From Endoryza sp044226045 (lineage in GTDB: Bacteria > Bacteroidota > Bacteroidia > Chitinophagales > Chitinophagaceae), in the NCBI GenBank assembly GCA_044226045.1, contig JBGAHR010000015.1:18106-82105 (forward strand): 64,000 bases of DNA, given 5' to 3'. Positions 32,893 to 39,698 of this stretch are shown piece by piece; the stretch's first letter is position 1; each line of letters begins with the position of its first letter. The notes under the pieces were generated by a model. That model was not told the DNA's origin. It ran no database searches and worked only from the letters and a program-made list of their open reading frames with translations. The translations under genes were made by a program, and so were the position numbers.

Positions 32893-33065
32893 CAATTTTA
32901 CACAGTAGGGATTTAGAACATATGGCAGGCAATCGTTAGGGGCAGCAAATCGGAAGAGGCGCAAGAAGAACTAAAAAATTGTAAGACAAGCAGATCTTTA
33001 TCTTTTTTTCATATGGCAAGCAATCGTTAGAGGCCGTTCCGTTTCTACGGAAGGGCTTTTTTTAT
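32893..33065 (+). ncRNA. Putative small RNA with an internal direct repeat
   Basis: About 170 nt between a TAATTTTG box and a strong terminator, with no ORF longer than a few codons. It contains two 25-nt direct repeats (32919-32943 and 33010-33034; 23 of 25 identical) sharing CATATGGCAnGCAATCGTTA. Each repeat holds a complete mini-frame ATG-GCA-RGC-AAT-CGT-TAG. The second repeat runs straight into the terminator stem. I do not recognise an RNA family. It could be an sRNA, the scar of a duplication, or a junction of the AT-rich block to the right. Confidence 0.35.
33032..33065 (+). terminator. Rho-independent terminator
   Basis: Stem GCCGTTCCGT (33033-33042) / ACGGAAGGGC (47-56 of the same line, 33047-33056) with one mismatch, TTCT loop, then a long T run to 33064. 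Nothing on the plus strand upstream encodes a protein, so it ends a non-coding transcript. Confidence 0.8.
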
Positions 33066-33163
33066 TTTAGCCCACGCAATATAAGACAAGTTTCTTTCCA
33101 GCCAAATTTTTAGTAACAGAAAATTAATAAGGCGCGTTTTACTTGAATAATTAGCGGAAAAAA

Positions 33164-33796
33164 TCAAGCAAATACAAACTCTCTTAAAGATTGTGTTTCG
33201 AATGTAGTTTTTGACTGAAGATCGTCACATAACACACCAATTTTGTAGCCTAACAAAGAAAAGTTATTAATCTCCAAGGGATTAACACAATTGAGCCTAC
33301 TATTTGTATACACATATTTTTCTCTAAGGAACATCAATAACCGACCCAAGGCGTTAACTCCTTCCAGATAATCACCATAATTTACTGCGCCCCAAACCTT
33401 TGGTTTTGGTGTTATTTCGACTATGTTCCTTTCCCCGGTACTTCTTAATAATTCCGAGAAACTATCCCAGTTTTGAGCTAGTTTGACTTCCAGAACCCAT
33501 TGCATGACTTTAAACTGAATTTGATCCCAATCTTGTCGTGTACGATCGATATGTGATCGCCCAATCCACTTTGCTTTCATTGGGCTTCTTTCATTTATTA
33601 TTTCCCATTGAATTTGCGGATGATCAGGGAATCTTAGTGCTTGATATAAATGTTCAGATGTGGGAATGACCAATTCATTTACAAATAAACTATAACCAGC
33701 AGCCATATTAGACAACCCGCCAAAAGCTTCTTTAGTTTTGCTGAAAAGCACACTTTCAGAAGTCATATACCTTCTAATAGCCGAAGATTTTTCCAT
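33164..33796 (-). CDS. NADAR-family protein (DUF1768/YbiA-like N-glycosidase fold)
   Basis: A 210-aa protein. FGGLSNMAAGYSLFVNE (25-41), TSEHLYQALRFPDH (46-59), SPMKAKWIGR and RQDWDQIQFKVMQWVLEVKL followed by WGAVNYGDYLEG are NADAR blocks. The family cleaves N-glycosidic bonds of ADP-ribose-like substrates or riboflavin intermediates, and members act in NAD-linked conflict systems, including removal of ADP-ribose from nucleic acids. The last 55 residues form an extra C-terminal extension. It stands 10 nt downstream of the PRTase-like gene, and both are much richer in A/T (about 28-33% G+C in sampled lines) than the flanking genes (about 47%). Confidence 0.85.
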   Translation of the reverse strand: MEKSSAIRRYMTSESVLFSKTKEAFGGLSNMAAGYSLFVNELVIPTSEHLYQALRFPDHPQIQWEIINERSPMKAKWIGRSHIDRTRQDWDQIQFKVMQWVLEVKLAQNWDSFSELLRSTGERNIVEITPKPKVWGAVNYGDYLEGVNALGRLLMFLREKYVYTNSRLNCVNPLEINNFSLLGYKIGVLCDDLQSKTTFETQSLREFVFA

Positions 33797-33806
33797 GTTA
33801 TATTGT

Positions 33807-34877
33807 TTAAATACCTCGATTAGCCAATGGAAACAAGCCTTTAAAGCTACTCTTATTTTTCACATCCCACCAAAAAACTATCGGGGTCGTATTAGAAACG
33901 TTTCGCCAAGTGAAAAACAATGTGCCCGTTCCAAGAGTTTGAAAACTAGGGTTAATGTTTCCCAAAGGACGTTGATTATGATTTAACGAGTTTGTTTGAT
34001 TTAATATTTCCAATCCCTTGGTTAAAATTATATTCTCAAATCTGATTCTGTTTTCCCGAGATGAAAAAAAGGTTTCCTTTTCTGGGGTTTCTTCTTTTCG
34101 AAATGCGAATTCTCGTTTGGACATTTTAAATGTATAACCACTTTGTAGATTGTCTAAATATTCCAGGATATTACTTGATTGTCTTTGTGTTGGATAAATT
34201 AAATTGAACTTTTGGCGAGGCTTTGTTGGATGATTCTCGATTTCATAACTGGAAAGGTAGCTTATCTTATTGTTAATATCGTCACACTTTAATACATTCT
34301 TGAGTCTCCAGCCAATAGTACTTAAAGGCCATGTATGTAAGCAAAAAACAAATACAGTCAATTTTTTATTCCCGGAAACCACATCCTCCAAATTTGTTTT
34401 CTTCGAGGTATTAGTTAATAGCAGCCATTTTTTTAAATCCTGGTAAGCAGTATTTCCAGTAGCCAAAATATCATCAAGATAAACCACATACTTACTTGAT
34501 TTTTTACCACACTCCTGAAGTGACATTCCGTATTCGGTATTTAGAATTTCATCTAACATACCCAAAAGAACTCCTTGGCTTTTGTGTTCTGGTTGCAATT
34601 TCAAGATCTCTGCATTTTTGAGAAAATCACTTACTCTAGATAAGTTATTTCTAATAGCTAGCTGTTTAATTCCATTATGAAGAAGCTGTCTAGCTTTTTT
34701 TTGAGAAATATAAATCCCGTGATTCAATAAATACAAGAGCTCTTCAAGGATAAATTTTTGATCCTGAGAATCAAATTGTCCGACCCAATTTAGAATGTGA
34801 TTCGGAGAAAATTGAAACCCTTCATTGTTGTGATAATCATGAAGAATCTCTGATATTTTTTTAGCAAACTTTTCCAA
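33807..34877 (-). CDS. PRTase-like protein of the conflict-system type (PRTase-CE-like)
   Basis: A 356-aa cytoplasmic protein. VVYLDDILATGNT at 131-143 is the PRPP-binding loop of phosphoribosyltransferases (hydrophobic strand, Asp-Asp, TG). A helical N-terminal region with NWVGQFDSQDQKFILEELLY precedes it, as in the PRTase-CE family found with bacterial conflict genes. The C-terminal half (to 356) has no recognised domain. It is the first gene of a two-gene operon with NADAR; PRPP or a ribosylated nucleotide and the NADAR reaction would both involve ribose N-glycosidic bonds. AT-rich, so probably acquired. Confidence 0.7.
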   Translation of the reverse strand: MEKFAKKISEILHDYHNNEGFQFSPNHILNWVGQFDSQDQKFILEELLYLLNHGIYISQKKARQLLHNGIKQLAIRNNLSRVSDFLKNAEILKLQPEHKSQGVLLGMLDEILNTEYGMSLQECGKKSSKYVVYLDDILATGNTAYQDLKKWLLLTNTSKKTNLEDVVSGNKKLTVFVFCLHTWPLSTIGWRLKNVLKCDDINNKISYLSSYEIENHPTKPRQKFNLIYPTQRQSSNILEYLDNLQSGYTFKMSKREFAFRKEETPEKETFFSSRENRIRFENIILTKGLEILNQTNSLNHNQRPLGNINPSFQTLGTGTLFFTWRNVSNTTPIVFWWDVKNKSSFKGLFPLANRGI

Positions 34878-35057
34878 TGTTTTGGGAATTCGTGAAAATG
34901 TCGCGATTTGAAAAAATCTCTGAAATTAAAACTTGGGGGTGGTACACTCAGTTTTTGTAACACTAAATTAATTAGCAAACCTCGTTCGTGCAAAAAAATT
35001 GTAAAGAATTTACGTTCAGGTAATAGCTCGCAAAGATGAAGGTGAAATAAAATCCAG

Positions 35058-35065
35058 TAAGTTTG
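35058..35065 (+). promoter_or_regulatory. -7 box of the arsN/arsC-like operon, leaderless geometry
   Basis: TAAGTTTG, a full TAnnTTTG match, 4 nt before ATG 35070. Confidence 0.6.
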
Positions 35066-35069
35066 GAGC

Positions 35070-35558
35070 ATGGAGATTGTTCATTGGAAACCAGCTTTTT
35101 CGTCCGCCATCCTGGAGATCTACCAACATGGAATTGATACAGGCAATGCCACTTTTGAAACAGAGGTCCCCAGCCCGGAAGCCCTCGAGGAAAAATTTCT
35201 ATCTCATTCCCGCATTGCTGCAATAGAGGGAGACAAAGTGATCGGATGGGCTGCGTTATCCCCAACATCCAAAAGAGACTGTTATAAGGGAGTAGCTGAG
35301 GTAACTGTGTACGTACATAAGAATCACCAGGGCCAGGGAGTTGGTAAAATGCTGTTGAAAGAACTGATTCGCCAGAGCGAAGCAAATGGTATCTGGAGCT
35401 TACTGAGTGTGATACACCAGGAAAACAGGGCTAGCATACATTTACACGAACAATGCGGTTTCCGGGTGATTGGATATCGCGAACGCATTGCACAATTGAA
35501 TGGTGTTTGGAGAACAACTATTATGATGGAAAAAAGAAGTCAAACGATCGGTATATGA
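35070..35558 (+). CDS. GNAT acetyltransferase, phosphinothricin/arsinothricin type
   Basis: A 162-aa N-acetyltransferase. YQHGIDTGNATFETEVPS near the N-terminus is the signature of the phosphinothricin acetyltransferase/ArsN1 group, and YVHKNHQGQGVGKMLLKELI is the acetyl-CoA loop (QxxGxG). Members inactivate phosphinothricin or the arsenical antibiotic arsinothricin. The arsenate reductase gene starts 4 bp inside its end, which favours the arsenic-linked role. Symbol withheld because substrate specificity cannot be read from sequence. Confidence 0.85.
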   Translation: MEIVHWKPAFSSAILEIYQHGIDTGNATFETEVPSPEALEEKFLSHSRIAAIEGDKVIGWAALSPTSKRDCYKGVAEVTVYVHKNHQGQGVGKMLLKELIRQSEANGIWSLLSVIHQENRASIHLHEQCGFRVIGYRERIAQLNGVWRTTIMMEKRSQTIGI

Positions 35559-35965
35559 AGAAAAAGTTTCTTTTTGTTTGCGTAGAGAATAGCAACCGGA
35601 GCCAGATGAGCCAGGCTTTTGCCAGTATGCTGGGTGGCGACCAGGTGGAGGCCTTCAGCGCCGGTAGTCGCCCCTCGGGAAAAGTAAATCCCAAGGCAAT
35701 AGCGGCCATGAAACAACTGGGGTATGATTTGTCTACTCATGACAGCAAATCGCTGAAAGAAGTGGAGGCGTATGCCCCTTTTGATGTAGTGGTAACCATG
35801 GGCTGCGGTGATGCCTGTCCCTGGATGCCGGCCAAAAAATTTGTAGATTGGCAGATAACCGATCCGCGGGAGATGGGGCCTGATGAATTTAACCAGGTGC
35901 GCGATGAGATAAAACTGAAAGTGAAAGAGCTTTTATTGCAATCGGGCGTATCCGTTGCGGAATAA
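35555..35965 (+). CDS. arsC: Arsenate reductase, LMW protein-tyrosine-phosphatase fold
   Basis: A 136-aa enzyme with the phosphatase P-loop C9-x5-R15-S (CVENSNRS), two further cysteines C84 and C88 in MGCGDACPWMP that can form the redox relay of thioredoxin-coupled ArsC, and the WQITDP motif (99-104). It reduces arsenate to arsenite. ATG 35555 overlaps the acetyltransferase stop (ATGA), so translation is coupled. No arsR or arsenite pump is adjacent. Alternative: a plain low-molecular-weight phosphatase, but the cysteine pattern argues for ArsC. Confidence 0.85.
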   Translation: MKKKFLFVCVENSNRSQMSQAFASMLGGDQVEAFSAGSRPSGKVNPKAIAAMKQLGYDLSTHDSKSLKEVEAYAPFDVVVTMGCGDACPWMPAKKFVDWQITDPREMGPDEFNQVRDEIKLKVKELLLQSGVSVAE

Positions 35966-36013
35966 GAGTTGCATTTAGAAAAAAAGAAAACAGCAAAACT
36001 GTAGTTTCATATT

Positions 36014-36625
36014 ATGAGCCAGATTTCAACCGTTGTATTTGATCTCGGCGGGGTATTGATAGATTGGAACCCCGAGTATGTATATCGTACCATTTTTTCT
36101 ACGGAAGAAGAAGTAAAATGGTTTCTCAGGAATATCTGTACCGGCGACTGGAATGAAGAACAGGATGCCGGCCGCTCCCTGCGAGAAGGAACCAATTTAC
36201 TGATCAAAAAGTTTCCGGAGCACGAAGCGAATATTCGCGCCTTCTATGATAGATGGGAAGAAATGCTCGGCGGTCCTATACCAGGAACTGTCGATGTGTT
36301 TCGCGAGATCAAGCAACAACCGGCCCTGAAGACTTTTGCCCTCACCAACTGGAGTGCCGAAACTTTCCCGATTGCCCTCGATAAATATGATTTTTTACAT
36401 TGGTTCGACGGCAGACTGGTATCCGGGGAAGAAAAAACACGCAAGCCGTTTCTCGACTTTTACCAAACCCTGATCAGCAAATTTGAAATCGACCCGAGTC
36501 AAAGCGTGTTTGTAGACGATAATGCCCGCAACCTGGTTCCTGCCAAAGAACTCGGATTCGAAACCATCCATTTTAAATCACCTGAACAATTCCGGACTGA
36601 ACTGGGTTCTTTGGGTGTGTTGTAA
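36014..36625 (+). CDS. HAD-superfamily hydrolase (YihX-like phosphatase)
   Basis: A 203-aa HAD-IA enzyme: motif I VVFDLGGVLIDWN with nucleophile D10, motif II LTNWSAETF, motif III lysine in KTRKPFLDFY, motif IV VFVDDNARN. Similar proteins dephosphorylate sugar phosphates such as glucose-1-phosphate. It is 48 nt downstream of arsC on the same strand, perhaps in the same transcript. Substrate unknown. Confidence 0.88.
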   Translation: MSQISTVVFDLGGVLIDWNPEYVYRTIFSTEEEVKWFLRNICTGDWNEEQDAGRSLREGTNLLIKKFPEHEANIRAFYDRWEEMLGGPIPGTVDVFREIKQQPALKTFALTNWSAETFPIALDKYDFLHWFDGRLVSGEEKTRKPFLDFYQTLISKFEIDPSQSVFVDDNARNLVPAKELGFETIHFKSPEQFRTELGSLGVL

Positions 36626-36678
36626 GAGTTATAAGTAAAAGTGAGACTAACTGCTGTCCCGATTATATCATCATTCAC

Positions 36679-36780
36679 CTATCGTTTATCCTGAAACATA
36701 TCCTTTTTTAGCAGATTCAGTCGTTTACGGTGGGTCTCTACCTGATGCTTTCTAATTATCGTATGCGAGTAGTACAGCAT
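36679..36780 (-). CDS. Possible 33-aa basic protein downstream of the HNH gene
   Basis: An unbroken ATG-to-TAG frame starting 5 nt after the HNH stop on the same strand. The product is strongly basic and hydrophilic (MLYYSHTIIRKHQVETHRKR, then LNLLKKDMFQDKR), with no low-complexity bias. The short distance suggests translation from the same mRNA. I do not recognise it; a chance frame of this size is possible. Confidence 0.35.
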   Translation of the reverse strand: MLYYSHTIIRKHQVETHRKRLNLLKKDMFQDKR

Positions 36781-36785
36781 AACAA

Positions 36786-37556
36786 TTAATTTCTAAATCG
36801 CTCCTGATTGTGATATTTTAAAAAATCGGTGTCAGGAAGAAACCGGGATGGTAAGATCATCTTCTGATTGTTATATTTTCCAAAGAAGTCAAAGGAAAAA
36901 GCACTCTTCTCTTTTAGGACTGATGGAGATATTTTTATAGTATAATCAGGTGTAATAGTGATAAACCCGGACTCAAAAGCTCTGTCATGGAGCGCATTGA
37001 TTGCAATGCCATTTCTAGGATTCAACCGATTTTTTTCATCCATTCCCCAGGGTCGAATGTGACTTGCGATCAATAGTTCAACTTGATTAATTCCTGTGAT
37101 ACAACAGGTGGAATTATAGGAAGCCAGAATTAGGCTACGGAAAAAGGACTGGTTAACTCTGGCTTTTATGACTTGCTCTCTTTCTTTTCCTTCTTTAGGC
37201 AACTCACCTTCGGGAATATCATTCAGTGATTCAACCGATATGTGTTTAAACTGAGCTAAAAGTTTTTCACTTTCAAATGGAAGGATATCCCAACGATTAA
37301 AAAACTCGTTCCATATTTCTTTGTCAAGCTTACTGGAATTACTAGCGCCTTTGATACCTCTTGCTTGTAAACTCGGATCAAGGCTAGCAAAATTTACTAA
37401 CTTGAAAGAAACTGCACTAGCTGTTCGCCCTATAAGTTTTGAAAGCGAAATTACCTCCGGATTCAGGCGGTGAAGTTTACCAAAGGGCAATTTGCAGTAA
37501 AGATTTACTGTCAGAATTAATTCTTCTCTGGTCCATGGTTTTTGACCTTCTTTCAT
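36786..37556 (-). CDS. HNH endonuclease
   Basis: A 256-aa protein. Residues 145-200 form an HNH nuclease core of the HNH_2 type: YNSTCCITG (147-155), the SHIRPW block with H166, RNGIAINALHDRAFESGFIT (181-200) with N182 and H190. Residues 8-62 (WTREELILTVNLYCKLPFGK and LIGRTASAVSFKLVNFASLD) are the helical N-terminal domain seen in restriction-like HNH enzymes of this group. It probably cleaves DNA, as a restriction or defence effector; no methyltransferase is nearby. Its ATG overlaps the small zinc-ribbon gene by 4 bp. AT-rich compared with neighbours. Confidence 0.85.
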   Translation of the reverse strand: MKEGQKPWTREELILTVNLYCKLPFGKLHRLNPEVISLSKLIGRTASAVSFKLVNFASLDPSLQARGIKGASNSSKLDKEIWNEFFNRWDILPFESEKLLAQFKHISVESLNDIPEGELPKEGKEREQVIKARVNQSFFRSLILASYNSTCCITGINQVELLIASHIRPWGMDEKNRLNPRNGIAINALHDRAFESGFITITPDYTIKISPSVLKEKSAFSFDFFGKYNNQKMILPSRFLPDTDFLKYHNQERFRN

Positions 37557-37759
37557 AATCCATTATCGTGATCAAATTCCAAGATGAATTGATACTCGCA
37601 AAACGAAGAAAGACATCTATGAACTTCAAAGCTGATAAATACTTCAAATTCAGTCCTGTTTCCACAAAGCGGACAGGTTGTTGGTTGGTCGGAAGACAAG
37701 TATATTTTTAACTCGTTCACTGAATGGCCGATCTGCATACGTCCCGGTGTTTGGTTCAA
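37553..37759 (-). CDS. Small zinc-ribbon protein upstream of the HNH gene
   Basis: A 68-aa protein with four cysteines, C29 and C32 in CPLCG and C49 and C54 in HRCLSSFC, spaced like a zinc ribbon. The stop overlaps the HNH ATG by 4 bp, so the two are translationally coupled. It could help DNA recognition or regulate the nuclease. I do not recognise the family. Confidence 0.6.
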   Translation of the reverse strand: MNQTPGRMQIGHSVNELKIYLSSDQPTTCPLCGNRTEFEVFISFEVHRCLSSFCEYQFILEFDHDNGL

Positions 37760-37826
37760 GCTGTTTTATACAGTCAGCTAATATAGCAAATCAATGGGGG
37801 TATCTGAAAACATACTATTAGCCGAC

Positions 37827-38363
37827 TCAGTTCTTCAAAAACTGCGGAGGTATCGGAGTGTTTTTTGTTTCAGATTCCCAAAGAATGCTGATGATCCACC
37901 ATCTGTTGCCATCATTCCATAGTTGAATGCTGTTAATCCCACGCATAAAAGGATTGGCGTCGCTCTGCTTCTGACGGGAGGCATAACTGCTGAATACCTG
38001 CACAATACTTCCATATTCGTGTTGTGCCCTGCCAATTTCTATTTCAAAGAAGCCATTTTTTTCGAGGTACGGTCCACTGGTATTGATGTAATCCTCGACA
38101 GACATGGACCTTTTCACCCTGCTGCCATCTGGCCGTTGCCCGGTTGCGGTCATCCGGGCTTCCGGCACAAATAATGTTCTCATTCTGTCCCAGTTCCGCT
38201 TCTGACCCGCCTCTCCGGAAATAACATCATATAAGGCGCCGATAATGGCGTTTACCGAGGAAACATCTGCCGGGTTCACCGGAATGCTGTCGCGGAGGGG
38301 TTGACCAGCCTTTACAGTAATCGAAATGAGGATACAAAGGCCGATGATCAGTGATTTGAGCAT
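37827..38363 (-). CDS. Secreted SnoaL/NTF2-like protein
   Basis: A 178-aa exported protein (signal peptide to about residue 19, KAGQ). DVSSVNAIIGALYDVISGEAG, WDRMRTLFVPEARMTATG, FFEIEIGRAQHEYGSIVQVF and SIQLWNDGNRWWIISILWES are the helix-plus-strands of a cone-shaped NTF2-like fold. Such secreted copies are common in Bacteroidota and uncharacterised. Monocistronic. Confidence 0.75.
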   Translation of the reverse strand: MLKSLIIGLCILISITVKAGQPLRDSIPVNPADVSSVNAIIGALYDVISGEAGQKRNWDRMRTLFVPEARMTATGQRPDGSRVKRSMSVEDYINTSGPYLEKNGFFEIEIGRAQHEYGSIVQVFSSYASRQKQSDANPFMRGINSIQLWNDGNRWWIISILWESETKNTPIPPQFLKN

Positions 38364-38543
38364 AGCGCAATTTTTGGGGAAGTTATTCTAAAGCGATTCA
38401 ATATATAGGCAATTCTGGAATAAATGACTTTAGCGAGTATGAGTGGTTGTCCGGGCCCCAAACCTTAAACAGGTGTTAAGTTTGATATCCGGTTTTATCG
38501 GACAGAAGATGGTTGATAGTTTAGTTTTACTGAAATTAGAGCT

Positions 38544-39632
38544 ATGAAGAAATTCTACTTCCTGCTGATGCCTCTTTCTGTTTCCGCTATTGCATGCGCC
38601 CAAACAGAACGCATGGACTTTGAAAAGTACAACCCCACATCAACCCTGGTGGTACCTCAGCACCCCACCATAAGAGCAAAATTTCCTTTTATCGACGTAC
38701 ACAATCACCAGTTTGACATGCCAGGCATGGACCTTACCCGATTGATCACGGAGATGGATAAGCTGAACATGAAAGTGATGGTCAACTTAAGTGGCGATAA
38801 TGGAAACAGGTTAAAAAGATCAATTGAAAATGTCAGGGATCATTACCCGAAACGGTTTATCGTATTTGCAAATGTCGATTTTGACCGTGTTGGAGCCCCC
38901 GGCTGGGCCGAGGCTGCTGCCAAACAACTGGAAGAAGACGTGAAAAATGGCGCTAACGGGCTGAAGATTTATAAAAATCTCGGTTTAAGTGTGAAAGATG
39001 TCAACGGAAAACGAGTGACTGTTGACGATCCGAGACTGGATCCTATCTGGAAAAAAGCCGGTGAATTGAAAATACCCGTTTTGATTCATACCGCTGATCC
39101 GAAATCATTTTGGGATCCAGTAGATGAACACAACGAGCGATGGCTGGAGATAACCACTCACCCCGGCAGAAAGAGAGGTCCCGACAATCCAGCTCCATTT
39201 GAAGTGTTAATTGAAGAGCAGCACAGAATGTTCAGGAAACATCCCGGAACCACGTTCATAGCTGCGCATTTTGGATGGTATCCCAATGATTTGGCTAAAC
39301 TGGGCGCCCTGCTGGATGAGTTGCCGAATGTAGTGGTGGAATTCGGCGCAGTTATCGCCGAACTCGGCAGACAGCCAAAGATGGCCAAACAGTTTTTTAC
39401 CAAATACCAGGATCGAATCCTCTTCGGAAAGGACTCATGGGTTCCGGAAGAGTACGCTACCTATTTCCGCGTTCTCGAAACAGAAGATGAGTATTTCCCC
39501 TACCACAAAAAATACCATGCCTTCTGGGCTATGTATGGAATGGGCCTGCCGGATAGTATTTTGAAAAAAGTATATTACAAGAATGCATTAAGAATTATTC
39601 CCAATATTGACAAGACACAGTTTCCTGATTAA
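38544..39632 (+). CDS. Secreted amidohydrolase-family protein
   Basis: A 362-aa exported protein (signal peptide ending near ACAQ, residue 20). FIDVHNHQFD holds the HxH metal motif at the start of a TIM barrel; IPVLIHTADP and FIAAHFGWYPNDL provide two later His ligands and FGKDSWVPEEY the Asp. It belongs to the amidohydrolase-2 (decarboxylase/lactonase-like) group. Substrate unknown. It precedes the beta-lactamase-like gene by 66 nt; both are exported and may be one transcript. Confidence 0.85.
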   Translation: MKKFYFLLMPLSVSAIACAQTERMDFEKYNPTSTLVVPQHPTIRAKFPFIDVHNHQFDMPGMDLTRLITEMDKLNMKVMVNLSGDNGNRLKRSIENVRDHYPKRFIVFANVDFDRVGAPGWAEAAAKQLEEDVKNGANGLKIYKNLGLSVKDVNGKRVTVDDPRLDPIWKKAGELKIPVLIHTADPKSFWDPVDEHNERWLEITTHPGRKRGPDNPAPFEVLIEEQHRMFRKHPGTTFIAAHFGWYPNDLAKLGALLDELPNVVVEFGAVIAELGRQPKMAKQFFTKYQDRILFGKDSWVPEEYATYFRVLETEDEYFPYHKKYHAFWAMYGMGLPDSILKKVYYKNALRIIPNIDKTQFPD

Positions 39633-39698
39633 TGAAAGAAGACGTTGCAGAGCCGTTGCTGTTTCGTATCGAGGAGGAAGAATAATTAACAATTATCA

